This document shows positions 35,223 through 44,232 of a DNA stretch of 64,000 bases, piece by piece. The stretch is from Pseudomonadota bacterium. GTDB taxonomy: Bacteria > Pseudomonadota > Gammaproteobacteria > Burkholderiales > Rhodocyclaceae. Under the pieces are notes generated by a model. It saw nothing but the letters and a program-made list of their open reading frames with translations. It searched no databases and was not told the origin of the DNA. A program made the translations under genes and the position numbers. The stretch covers positions 124,001-188,000 of the forward strand of contig JAGTRS010000007.1 in assembly GCA_018262195.1 (NCBI GenBank), written 5' to 3'. The stretch's first letter is position 1; each line of letters begins with the position of its first letter.

Positions 35223-38200
35223 TCAATAAAAATCCCGGCTGGGCCTTTCCAGCCGCCCGAGCCAGGTGCTGAGGTCGACCAGGCGCTTGGCGATCAGGTG
35301 CACGACCTCTCCTTCGATCTGCAACTGCCCGAAAACGCCCATCAGGCTGGCGCCGAGCAGTTCCTTGCGCTGTTTTTCGACGAGTTGCGGATGGACGACG
35401 ACATTGGTCAGCCCGCTTTCGTCTTCCAGGGTGACGAAAACGATGCCGGTCGCGGTGCCTGGTCGCTGGCGGCCGACGACGATGCCGGCGGATCGGATCA
35501 GGGCGTGGTGGCCAGCTTTTTTGAGATCGGCTGCAGTAACGAATCGACGTTTGGCTAGCTGTTGGCGCAATAAGGTGAGCGGATGGGCGCGCAGTGTCAG
35601 GCCGAGGCTGCGGTAATCGGCAACCAGGTTTTCACCTTCATTCGGCGCGGGCAGTTCGATGTCTGCTTCGAATACAGGGGCACCGTCGAACAAGTCGCCT
35701 TGAACGACAGCAGTGCTGGCTGCCCAAGCGGCCTGCCGGCGATGGCCGGCCAAACCTTGTAAGGCGTCAGCCGCTGCGAGCAGATCAAGATCACGCCGTT
35801 GCAGGCCTGCCCGCGCGGCCAGATCGGCGACATTCGAGAATGGCTGTTTTTTCTTGACGACTGCAGCAATGCGTTCAGCCACCGCTTTTGAAAAACCGCT
35901 GATCTCACGCAGGCCGAAACGCACGGCACCGCTTCCCTCAAGATGGCTATCCCAGTTGCTGGTCGTAACATCAACTGGCAGCACCCTGACGCCGTGGCGG
36001 CGAGCGTCCTGAATCAGCATCGACGGCGAGTAAAAACCCATCGGTTGGCTGTTGAGCAGACCGCACAGGAAGGCAGCCGGATGGTGACGCTTGAGCCAAG
36101 CCGAGGCGTAGACAAGCAGCGCAAAGCTGGCAGCATGGGACTCGGGAAAGCCGTATTCGCCGAACCCCTGAATCTGGGCAATGATTCGCCTAGCAAAGCT
36201 TTCCGGTAGTTTATTGGCGGCCATGCCGGCGAGGAGTTTTTGTTCGAATGGCTCCAGGCCGCCCTTGCGCTTCCAGGCCGCCATTGCCCGGCGTAACTGG
36301 TCGGCCTCGCCGGGCGTGAAGTTGGCGGCAACGACAGCCAGTTGCATGACCTGTTCCTGAAAGATCGGTACACCATAGGTGCGCTTGAGCACAGCATCGA
36401 CGGCTGGCGAAATTTCCTCGATCCGCTCCCTGCCCTGCCGCCGCTTCAGGTAGGGATGCACCATATCGCCCTGAATCGGCCCTGGGCGCACCAGAGCAAC
36501 TTCGACGACCAGATCGTAGAAACTGCGCGGCTTCAGGCGCGGCAGCATGGCCATCTGGGCGCGCGACTCCACTTGGAAAACACCCATGCTGTCGGCGTGA
36601 CAGAGCATTTCGTAGGTGGCAGGGTCTTCGGCCGGGATATCCTGCATTCTCAAGGCTCGGCCGGTCGCTTCGCCAACGAGTTGCAGCATCCGGCGAATTG
36701 CCGACAGCATGCCGAGAGCCAGGATGTCGACCTTCATCAGCCCCATCGCATCGAGATCGTCCTTGTCCCACTGGATCACGCTGCGCGCCGGCATCGCCGC
36801 ATTTTCAACCGGTACCAGCCGTGAAAGCGGACCGCGTGAGATAACAAAGCCGCCGACGTGCTGCGTCAGATGGCGGGGAAATCCACGCAGCGCCTCGGCG
36901 ATGGCCAGCCATTTTTCGACACGCGGTGCATGCGGGTCGAGACCGAGCTCGGCGAAGCGTTCAGGTAACTGCTCGCGCTTGTCCCACCAGGCCAGCGAGG
37001 CAGTCAGGGCATTGATCTGGGCAATGCCAAAACCAAGTGCCCGGCCAGCATCGCGCAAAGCCCCCTTGGTCCGGTAGGTAATCAATGCCGCTGCCAGTGC
37101 TGCCCGCTCACGGCCGTACTTGGCGTAGATGTACTGAATGACTTCCTCACGCCGTTCATGCTCGAAATCGACATCGATATCCGGCGGTTCGCCACGTTCT
37201 TTCGAAACGAAGCGCTCGAACAGCAAGGCCGAACGGGCCGGATCGACTTCGGTCACTCCCAGCGCATAGCAGACTGCCGAATTGGCTGCCGAGCCACGCC
37301 CTTGGCAAAGAATATCCTGGCTACGGGCGAAACAGACAATGTCGTAAACCGTCAGAAAATAGGCCTCATAGGCCATTTCGGCGATCAGCCTCAGTTCGTG
37401 TTCAATGCGTTCGCGAACGCTGTCGGGGACACCGACTGGATAACGCCGCAGCAAGCCGCGCTCGGTTTCGCTACGCAGCCAGCTGGCCGGTGTTTCACCC
37501 GACGGGATGATTTCTTCCGGGTATTCGTAGCGCAGTTCATCGAGTGAAAAATCGCAGCGTGCCGCGATGTTCAAGGTTTCAGACAGCAGCTCTGGCGGAT
37601 AGAGCCGAGACAGCCGCAGCCGGGAGCGCAAATGGCGCTCGCCATTGGGGAACAGCGCATAGCCAGCCTCGAAAACCGTACTTTTCAGACGCAAGGCCGT
37701 CAGTACGTCCTGTACCGGCCGACGGGCCTTGATGTGCATATGGACATCACCAGTCGCGACCAGCGGCAAGCCGCAAGCCTCACCCAAGGCCTGCAAGCCA
37801 GCCAGCCTCGCCGAATCATCCGGCCCGGCATGCAACTCGACGGCAATCCAGCACCGACCGGGAAAGCGGCTAGCCAGCCACTCGCCATCCTCGGCCGATG
37901 GATTCCCGCCCGGCACCCAGAGCACCAGACAATCAGGCAGCGCACCACTCGGCGAAACGGCCTCCAGATCATTGCGGTGCAGGGTATAGCTGCCCTTCTC
38001 CGCGCGCCGTCTAGCCAGCGTGATCAACGCCGAGAGATTGCCGTAACCGTGGCGGTTGCAGGCCAGAAAAACCAGCTTCAGGCTATCGACCGTTGTGATC
38101 TCGCTGCCGACAATGAATTTCAGCCCATTTTTCCTGGCCGCCAGATGCGCCCTGACAACACCAGCCAGCGAACACTCATCGGTCAGCGCTAGCGCGCCAT

Positions 38201-38306
38201 AATCCTGAGCCACGGCACGTTCGGCCAGTTCCTCCGGATGCGAAGCACCGCGCAGAAAGCTGAAATTGGAAAGACAGTGGAGTTCTGCATAATCAGGCAG
38301 CGACAT
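35223..38306 (-). CDS. dnaE2: Error-prone DNA polymerase III alpha subunit DnaE2 (ImuC)
   Basis: A 1027-residue C-family polymerase, shorter than replicative DnaE (about 1160). It has a PHP domain (YAELHCLSNFSFLRGASHPE at the N terminus), the catalytic PPDIDVDFEHERREEV (about residue 375), and a helix-hairpin-helix/OB C-terminal region (TGIVFVTLEDESGLTNVVV). With ImuA and ImuB it performs SOS mutagenesis past DNA lesions. It is last in lexA-imuA-imuB-dnaE2, 12 bases after imuB. Confidence 0.96.
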   Translation of the reverse strand: MSLPDYAELHCLSNFSFLRGASHPEELAERAVAQDYGALALTDECSLAGVVRAHLAARKNGLKFIVGSEITTVDSLKLVFLACNRHGYGNLSALITLARRRAEKGSYTLHRNDLEAVSPSGALPDCLVLWVPGGNPSAEDGEWLASRFPGRCWIAVELHAGPDDSARLAGLQALGEACGLPLVATGDVHMHIKARRPVQDVLTALRLKSTVFEAGYALFPNGERHLRSRLRLSRLYPPELLSETLNIAARCDFSLDELRYEYPEEIIPSGETPASWLRSETERGLLRRYPVGVPDSVRERIEHELRLIAEMAYEAYFLTVYDIVCFARSQDILCQGRGSAANSAVCYALGVTEVDPARSALLFERFVSKERGEPPDIDVDFEHERREEVIQYIYAKYGRERAALAAALITYRTKGALRDAGRALGFGIAQINALTASLAWWDKREQLPERFAELGLDPHAPRVEKWLAIAEALRGFPRHLTQHVGGFVISRGPLSRLVPVENAAMPARSVIQWDKDDLDAMGLMKVDILALGMLSAIRRMLQLVGEATGRALRMQDIPAEDPATYEMLCHADSMGVFQVESRAQMAMLPRLKPRSFYDLVVEVALVRPGPIQGDMVHPYLKRRQGRERIEEISPAVDAVLKRTYGVPIFQEQVMQLAVVAANFTPGEADQLRRAMAAWKRKGGLEPFEQKLLAGMAANKLPESFARRIIAQIQGFGEYGFPESHAASFALLVYASAWLKRHHPAAFLCGLLNSQPMGFYSPSMLIQDARRHGVRVLPVDVTTSNWDSHLEGSGAVRFGLREISGFSKAVAERIAAVVKKKQPFSNVADLAARAGLQRRDLDLLAAADALQGLAGHRRQAAWAASTAVVQGDLFDGAPVFEADIELPAPNEGENLVADYRSLGLTLRAHPLTLLRQQLAKRRFVTAADLKKAGHHALIRSAGIVVGRQRPGTATGIVFVTLEDESGLTNVVVHPQLVEKQRKELLGASLMGVFGQLQIEGEVVHLIAKRLVDLSTWLGRLERPSRDFY

Positions 38307-38318
38307 AAACTCACCGGC

Positions 38319-39758
38319 TCAGGCGAACAGGCCGTGCAGAAACCAGCCTTGGGCATCGCGGAAGATCCACGCCCACTGTCCAAGCGGATTGCGGGCGACG
38401 AAATAGTCGCGGCGGACGTCGCCGGTGGCGCCAGACTCCCCCTCGTCCCACCAGCCGCTTTCCAGGCGCTCGGCACGTGAGAGCAATTTCAAGGGACCGT
38501 GCCATTGCGGGCTGCCAGCGGATTCAACCAGTGCCTGCGGCCTGGGCAGCAGCCATAACGGGCGATGCTGGCTGATAGAGAAAGCTGGCGGAAAACTGTA
38601 TGCCGCATTCGTGTCCACTTCGTGCTGCAACGTAGCACATTCCGGGCGATAGTCAGCAGTTTGGGAAAGCGCCAGCACAGCCCCCTCGCCCAGCCTGGCG
38701 CGCAGACGCTCCAGACAGGCCAACGCGCCTTCGCCATCTGGCGCCTGCTCAAACAGATGCGTACTGGCGCCTGGCTTGTCGAGCAGCTCATTTGCCTGCA
38801 AGCGCAGTGCCTCGACAGGCGCCTTGAGTTGCAGCCGGGCGAGATGTTCGCGCAACAGCCGCATGAAGCGTCCTTCATCAGCCGATGGCTCGGCAAAACT
38901 CAAAACCAGCGGCGTTTGCATCTCATCGTCGTATTTCAAATGCAGCGTACAGCGACGCAGCAGCAATTGCCGGCCATACAGCCAGCCGGCCAGCGATGCG
39001 AACAGGCGTTGCCCGGCAAACGCCAGCGCCTCGGCATGTTCGACACGCGCCGGCAACTCGAGGTCGATGGCAAAACTTTCAGGAAAAACGTAAGGTTTCT
39101 GCGGATCGGGCAAGTCGCCCCAAGCCCGCAGCAAATCGTCCATTGGCCGATTGCCGATGCGTCGCCTCAATCCGGCACCGGGCAGCTTCCGCAGATCAGC
39201 CAGCCGCTTCAGGCCGAACGATTCGAGTCGATCAACTACCTCATCCGACCAGCCATGAATGGCACAAGGCAAGGCCGCCAAGGCTGTCTGCATGTCCGAT
39301 GTTTCGATATAAATGCCAGCACAGCCCCCGCGCGCCAGCCAGGATGCGCCCAGGGGTGTCAGTGCAACGGTCCAGTTTGTCGAATAGGACTGTTCGGCAC
39401 AACCGGCCAGCACCGCCTCGACGATCACCTGCACCCCGCCAAACAAACGCAGGCATCCACCAATTTCGAGCAGCAAGACATCCGGCGGTGCCAGGCTGAC
39501 TGTTGGCGTAAAGCGGCCGGCCCAACAGGCCAGGCTTTCCAGCGCCTTTATTTCCCGGGTTTCGTCTCGTTCAAAAACCGCCAACCCTGGCTGCAGGCCG
39601 AGCGCTGTCGATAGTTTCTGCCCTGCGCTGACACCTGCAGCCGTCGCCTCACTATCCCCGACCTGTATCCGCCCACGGGCGACAACGGCACTAGGCGACT
39701 GGCGCAGCGGCAAGGCCTCGAGCGGCAACAAGGGAAAGTGCAGGGCTAGCCACAGCAC
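38319..39758 (-). CDS. imuB: Y-family polymerase-like protein ImuB
   Basis: A 479-residue protein from GTG 39758, which has GGGAGA seven bases upstream and begins [16 protein letters not shown], the family's usual start; a longer frame to 39818 lies inside imuA. It has the Y-family fold (LKRLADLRKLPGAGLRRRIG, little-finger region) but lacks the catalytic acidic residues, as known for ImuB, which acts as a hub joining DnaE2 to the beta clamp. The C-terminal HRPLWLLPRPQAL segment is typical. Overlaps imuA by 68 bases. Confidence 0.93.
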   Translation of the reverse strand: MLWLALHFPLLPLEALPLRQSPSAVVARGRIQVGDSEATAAGVSAGQKLSTALGLQPGLAVFERDETREIKALESLACWAGRFTPTVSLAPPDVLLLEIGGCLRLFGGVQVIVEAVLAGCAEQSYSTNWTVALTPLGASWLARGGCAGIYIETSDMQTALAALPCAIHGWSDEVVDRLESFGLKRLADLRKLPGAGLRRRIGNRPMDDLLRAWGDLPDPQKPYVFPESFAIDLELPARVEHAEALAFAGQRLFASLAGWLYGRQLLLRRCTLHLKYDDEMQTPLVLSFAEPSADEGRFMRLLREHLARLQLKAPVEALRLQANELLDKPGASTHLFEQAPDGEGALACLERLRARLGEGAVLALSQTADYRPECATLQHEVDTNAAYSFPPAFSISQHRPLWLLPRPQALVESAGSPQWHGPLKLLSRAERLESGWWDEGESGATGDVRRDYFVARNPLGQWAWIFRDAQGWFLHGLFA

Positions 39759-40416
39759 GCGAGCTTCTCCCGGGACGGGGTATGGACAAGGCGAGCGGCC
39801 GGGAAACCGGCCTGCCACGCCGCTTGATGATGCGCACCGACAATTCGTTGTCGCTAGCGGCCGGCGCCGGATTCAGCGTCAAGCGCAACGGTGCGGGTGA
39901 CGGCACTCGTGCGGCTGCAGCGGGACGCCATAAACAGGCAAAAACTGCTCGCCCCTCGGCGGCTACCTGCAAGCGACGCAATGCGCGCGCATCGATACCC
40001 GCCTCTGGCCAGGCCAGCACACCGGCAAACCCGCCACTGGCAAGCAATTGCTCGACACACCAAGCCACATTCTTGCCCGCTCGAACGATAACCAGCCGAT
40101 CCAGTGCCAGCCCGGCCGCCGCCCAGGCCGGCGCGTGCGGTTGCCATGGAGGGGCCACCAGTGCCAGCCAGCCACCTTCGGTCGACAATTTGACCAAGGC
40201 CGGCAACAGCAGACTCATTTCCCCGACACTGCTGTGATCAACGAGGATCTCAGTCAGATTTCCGCGTGGCCAGCCACCACCGGGCAACTCGGCATCAAGT
40301 TCACCATGGCCGCTGGGAATGGCGGTTTCCGGCAGGGAGGCCAGCGTGTCGCCGCGCCAGACATCGCCTCTGGCCAGCACATCCGCCAAAGCGACCGGCG
40401 ACGACATGGGGGTCAT
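39691..40416 (-). CDS. imuA: Translesion synthesis accessory protein ImuA
   Basis: A 241-residue RecA/SulA-like protein with [20 protein letters not shown] and [19 protein letters not shown], the family signature in which the Walker A glycine-lysine loop has been lost. ImuA is needed for DnaE2/ImuB-dependent mutagenesis. ATG 40416 overlaps the lexA stop by four bases. The basic, Pro/Arg-rich C-terminal tail overlaps the imuB start. Confidence 0.92.
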   Translation of the reverse strand: MTPMSSPVALADVLARGDVWRGDTLASLPETAIPSGHGELDAELPGGGWPRGNLTEILVDHSSVGEMSLLLPALVKLSTEGGWLALVAPPWQPHAPAWAAAGLALDRLVIVRAGKNVAWCVEQLLASGGFAGVLAWPEAGIDARALRRLQVAAEGRAVFACLWRPAAAARVPSPAPLRLTLNPAPAASDNELSVRIIKRRGRPVSRPLALSIPRPGRSSRAVASPALSLVAARGLAAAPVA

Positions 40417-41018
40417 GACAGCTTGGAAACAGCCCCGCGAATCAGGCCGACGGCAATGCCTTCAATCGCGAAATCGACCTCTTCCGGATCGACGATGATC
40501 GGTTCGAAATCAGGGTTTTCGGCAATCAGTCTGATCTGGCCACCGCTTCGCTCCAGACGCTTGACCGTGACCTCCTCATCCAGCCGGGCGACCACAATCT
40601 GGCCGTCGCGCGCCTGATTGGTCTTGTGCACAGCCAGCAGATCACCATCGAAGATGCCGACATCGATCATCGATAGACCACGCACCTTGAGCAGGAAGTC
40701 TGCCTTTGGTGCGAACAGGCTGGCATCCAGCGCATAGCGGCCCTGCACATTCTCGACAGCAAGAATCGGCGAACCGGCAGCGACACTACCAATCAGCGGC
40801 AAACCAAGCTGCTCGACGAGGCGAATGCCTCGCGCCGAACCAGGTTCGAGCACAATGGCACCCTTTTTGGCCAGCGCCTTAAGATGATCTTCCGCTGCAT
40901 TGGGTGAAGCAAAACCGAAGGCGCTGGAAATTTCCATGCGCGTTGGCGGAGCACCGAGCACTTCCAGCGTACTCTTGATGAAGTCGAGAATTTCCTGCTG
41001 ACGTGGCGTGAGTTTCAT
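40413..41018 (-). CDS. lexA: SOS repressor LexA
   Basis: A 201-residue LexA. The winged helix-turn-helix is [20 protein letters not shown] with [14 protein letters not shown]; the autocleavage site Ala-Gly lies in VAAGSPILA; the catalytic serine in [14 protein letters not shown] and the lysine in VTVKRLER. It represses SOS genes until RecA-DNA triggers cleavage. A perfect LexA box 26 bases upstream shows autoregulation, and the imuA-imuB-dnaE2 genes behind it share that control. Confidence 0.97.
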   Translation of the reverse strand: MKLTPRQQEILDFIKSTLEVLGAPPTRMEISSAFGFASPNAAEDHLKALAKKGAIVLEPGSARGIRLVEQLGLPLIGSVAAGSPILAVENVQGRYALDASLFAPKADFLLKVRGLSMIDVGIFDGDLLAVHKTNQARDGQIVVARLDEEVTVKRLERSGGQIRLIAENPDFEPIIVDPEEVDFAIEGIAVGLIRGAVSKLS

Positions 41019-41044
41019 GGCCTGTCTCCGCTAAAAACCAATGA

Positions 41045-41060
41045 CTGTATTTTTGTACAG
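41045..41060. promoter_or_regulatory. LexA box of the lexA-imuA-imuB-dnaE2 operon
   Basis: CTGTATTTTTGTACAG matches CTGT-N8-ACAG exactly. A -35-like TTGCCA lies just upstream on the minus strand, so the box would cover the -10 region. Confidence 0.92.
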
Positions 41061-41129
41061 TAATCGTTTTTTGGCAAGCGGTAAATCAGGCCATGGAATG
41101 CGCCTGACCTGATTTACCGGAGCAGTGAT

Positions 41130-42257
41130 CTAGCCATGACAGAGGAGCGATGGATCGCCCATGGCTGTATCTGCCATGCGCTGCAAGTTCTCAATCACGT
41201 TGAAACTGGCCCGCTCCATGGCTTCCACATGGCGCAAAACACTGGCTTCATCCCCTGCACTCTTTGCCTCAAGCGCAGCAATGCCTTTCTGGTGAACTTC
41301 GATATGCGGCGCTTCGAGTTCTCTATAGCCAGCCAGACGACTGAAGCATTCCTTGCCTTCGCCTTCGTAGTACCACTGACCAAGCCGACAGGCAGTGTGG
41401 GAAGCCACTTGGCCGGCCCGCAGGTCAATCAGGCCGAACAAACCCATGTAAATCCTGAATTTGAAGACGAGGTGATCCACCTTTGCCACCTCGATGAAAC
41501 TCTTCAAGGCGCTACCGGCAATGACCTCTTCCATCTTTCGGGAAAGCCGCATCAGTTGCTGCATATCCTCGGTAGCGCGATTACCCCGCTGACTGAAATC
41601 ATCCGCCGTGTGCGACAGTGTTTCCATGGCATCCCTGGCAGCTGAGGAGTTTTGCCTGATTCCGGAAACCAGGCTTTCAATATCCGCCGTTGCCTTGGAG
41701 GTTCGCTCAGCCAGTTTCCTTACCTCATCGGCCACGACGGCAAAGCCGCGCCCGGATTCACCGGCTCGAGCCGCCTCGATCGCCGCATTAAGGGCGAGCA
41801 AATTGGTCTGATCGGCAATTTCATGGATCAACTGGACAATCTTGCCGATTTCACCCGCCTGATGCGCCAGCCCTTCGACCTCCTTGGCAGTGGCTGCGGA
41901 ATCTTCAGCCAGTCGATGCAGGTTGGAAGCAATTTCAGTCGTTGCCTTGCCGCTCTGGACAGAAACCTCTGCAGCTTCGATAGCCTGGTTTCTTTCCTCA
42001 TTAAGAACCGTAGCCATTTGTCCCAGGCTGCTCTGCGAAATACCAAGCGATTCGCTGAATGAGGCGAGGTTGGCAAGAATGCCTTTCAGTGCATCACATT
42101 CCCGCTCTTTTTGAGAGGCTGCATTTTGCTGGCTGTTCAGCGCTTGACGGAGCGAAATCAATTCTGACTCCAGGGCCTGCCTTTTCAATCGCTCCGCATC
42201 AAGCTCCTGCCTGACCAGCGCCAATTCTTTTCCGCTTCCAAAAAACATGAATGTCAT
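41130..42257 (-). CDS. Soluble methyl-accepting chemotaxis protein with CZB domain
   Basis: A 375-residue chemoreceptor without membrane segments. An N-terminal coiled coil (10-60) leads to the signalling domain with the hairpin tip [20 protein letters not shown] (about 149-168) and [14 protein letters not shown]. The C-terminal zinc-binding CZB domain has His262, Cys290 ([13 protein letters not shown]), His318 and His322. CZB domains sense zinc status or hypochlorite-type oxidants and are often on receptors tied to c-di-GMP control. It is a single gene. The first ATG (42257) or the Met three codons on could be the start. Confidence 0.92.
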   Translation of the reverse strand: MTFMFFGSGKELALVRQELDAERLKRQALESELISLRQALNSQQNAASQKERECDALKGILANLASFSESLGISQSSLGQMATVLNEERNQAIEAAEVSVQSGKATTEIASNLHRLAEDSAATAKEVEGLAHQAGEIGKIVQLIHEIADQTNLLALNAAIEAARAGESGRGFAVVADEVRKLAERTSKATADIESLVSGIRQNSSAARDAMETLSHTADDFSQRGNRATEDMQQLMRLSRKMEEVIAGSALKSFIEVAKVDHLVFKFRIYMGLFGLIDLRAGQVASHTACRLGQWYYEGEGKECFSRLAGYRELEAPHIEVHQKGIAALEAKSAGDEASVLRHVEAMERASFNVIENLQRMADTAMGDPSLLCHG

Positions 42258-42351
42258 CCTCTTTATTTATCTTTTTTATCCATCTAAACGACTAATGTCG
42301 CATTTTGCGACCAGCGAGACAAGAAACCGCCGCTTGTTCGAGAACCTCCTG

Positions 42352-43698
42352 TCAGGTAGGCAGATCAAACCCTTTTAGCTTGCGATACATATCGACTGCA
42401 TAGGAATCTGTCATTCCGGCAACAAAATCAGCCACCTGCAACAGACGAATGTATGGATCAGCATCCGGCTCGCCATCATGGCCCAGGAACTGAGTCGGCA
42501 GCAGTTTCAGCAACATCCGTTCGCGAGTGGTGAAACGAGCGTGGCCAGCCTTTGCCTCGACGGCATTGGTAAACAAGCCAAGCAAAGCGCCGAGCACCTC
42601 GAAACCGGCAGTCTCGATTTCCAGCGCAGGGCGCGCCGTGTATATCGTTTCCTTGGCCAGCTTGAGAATGGCCTGCAAGGGATGAGCGATGGGCGAGTTT
42701 TCGAGCAGTTCATCATCAAACTTCCCGCTCAGGATGGCATCCTCGTTTTCCAGAAAGACAGCCGCTGCACTTTCCAGCAAACAGCCAATAGCCTTGGCAC
42801 GCAGATACTCCAGACGTTCCTTCGGGTCATGCAGCCGATCAAGCCGCCCACCGTTAATCGTATTGCCGGCCAGATCGGCCAGCAGACATTCGGCGTCCTT
42901 GTAATGCACGAATCCCAGCCGCGCGGCATCTTCGAGATCGACGATCAGGTAGCAGGTGTCGTCAGCCACCTCAACCAGAAACGCCAGCGGATGGCGCCGC
43001 CAGGCGGTGCCTGGAATGCGCTCGACCAAGCCGGTAGACCGGGCCACTTGTTGGAATGCCTCAATATCCTGCTGGAAAAAGCCGAATTTCTTGCCGCTTT
43101 TGCCATCCAGTTCGACATCAAGATGGGATGGGCGCGGATATTTGGTAAAAGTGGCCAGTACCGCACTACTAAGCTGCAAGCCGCCCGGATTGGCCGGGCT
43201 TTGCAAGCGGCTGACGATGCGGAATCCCTGTGCGTTACCTTCGTAACGCTCGAAGTCTGCCTTCTGCGCTGGCGTGAAGGTGTGACGTTCGAGCAGGCCG
43301 GAATGACGGAACCATTCGCGGATAGCATCCTCGCCAGCATGTCCAAACGGTGGATTACCAATGTCGTGGGCCAGGCAGGCTGCGGCCACAATGGCGCCGA
43401 AATCACCTGATTCGACATGCTGCAAACCGTGCCGGGCAATGATCTCGCGCCCGACCACGGCGCCAAGCGAGCGCCCGACACAACTGACCTCGAGGCTGTG
43501 CGTCAAGCGAGTGCGAACGTAATCGCTTTTGGACAGTGGAAAAACCTGCGTCTTGTCCTTCATTCGCCGAAAGGCAGAAGTAAAGACGATGCGGTCGTAA
43601 TCCTGCTGGAATGCCGTACGCTCCGCAGTCCCGGGTGCCTTGCCGGCCCCCAGGCGCTCGCTCGACAGCAGCTTTTCCCAGATTTTTCGTTTACCCAT
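42352..43698 (-). CDS. dgt: Deoxyguanosinetriphosphate triphosphohydrolase-like protein
   Basis: A 448-residue HD-domain dNTP triphosphohydrolase. It has FRRMKDKTQVFPLSKSDYVR, RLTHSLEVSCVGRSLG and the metal-binding AHDIGNPPFGHAGEDAI (HD motif), and a C-terminal HD-like second half. It cleaves dNTPs to nucleosides and triphosphate, influencing dNTP pools. It is 35 bases after the thioesterase gene on the same strand and probably co-transcribed. Confidence 0.93.
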   Translation of the reverse strand: MGKRKIWEKLLSSERLGAGKAPGTAERTAFQQDYDRIVFTSAFRRMKDKTQVFPLSKSDYVRTRLTHSLEVSCVGRSLGAVVGREIIARHGLQHVESGDFGAIVAAACLAHDIGNPPFGHAGEDAIREWFRHSGLLERHTFTPAQKADFERYEGNAQGFRIVSRLQSPANPGGLQLSSAVLATFTKYPRPSHLDVELDGKSGKKFGFFQQDIEAFQQVARSTGLVERIPGTAWRRHPLAFLVEVADDTCYLIVDLEDAARLGFVHYKDAECLLADLAGNTINGGRLDRLHDPKERLEYLRAKAIGCLLESAAAVFLENEDAILSGKFDDELLENSPIAHPLQAILKLAKETIYTARPALEIETAGFEVLGALLGLFTNAVEAKAGHARFTTRERMLLKLLPTQFLGHDGEPDADPYIRLLQVADFVAGMTDSYAVDMYRKLKGFDLPT

Positions 43699-43733
43699 GC
43701 TCTTCGGATTCGATGATGCGATGGGCTGCGAGT

Positions 43734-44144
43734 TTACTCTGCTTCGAGTGCCGCCCGCACGTGATCAGGCACCGGAACTGATTTTCCGCTCTGGGTGTTC
43801 ATCCACACCACCTTGGCCGCGCCTTCGGCGTAGAGCTTGTCATCTCCCTCGATGCGCATTTCGACGTAGGTCTGGAAGCTGGAACGGCCGATTGCGCCGA
43901 CATAGGTCCGTACTTCAACCATCCCGGGATAAGTCATCGGAATCATGAAGGTGCAACTGGCATTGATGATTACCGGCCCGTCGCCGCCCGGGCGAACCGG
44001 TACTTTCATTTCCTCGATCCATTCGACCCGCGCCTGTTCCATGTAGCGGAAATAGATCGTGTTGTTGACATGCCCGTAGGCATCCATATCGCCCCAGCGG
44101 ATGGGCATTTTTGTTACGTGAATAAGCTTTTTCTTGTGTTCCAT
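43734..44144 (-). CDS. Acyl-CoA thioesterase, hotdog fold (YbgC/FadM-like)
   Basis: A 136-residue 4-hydroxybenzoyl-CoA-thioesterase-type protein from ATG 44144. The family motif RWGDMDAYGHVNNTIYFRYMEQAR holds the catalytic Asp. It probably hydrolyses acyl-CoAs. A longer frame starts with TTG at 44174, adding ten residues; neither has an ideal ribosome-binding site (AGGA lies only two bases before ATG 44144). It diverges from the ETF-ubiquinone oxidoreductase gene, which fits a shared link with acyl-CoA breakdown. Confidence 0.9.
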   Translation of the reverse strand: MEHKKKLIHVTKMPIRWGDMDAYGHVNNTIYFRYMEQARVEWIEEMKVPVRPGGDGPVIINASCTFMIPMTYPGMVEVRTYVGAIGRSSFQTYVEMRIEGDDKLYAEGAAKVVWMNTQSGKSVPVPDHVRAALEAE

Positions 44145-44232
44145 AATCCTGAATACTAGAGTGTTGTTGATCAAAGCATTTCCATACTGTACCGTATTGA
44201 AAATAAGCTAACAATAAAACTTAGGAGACATC

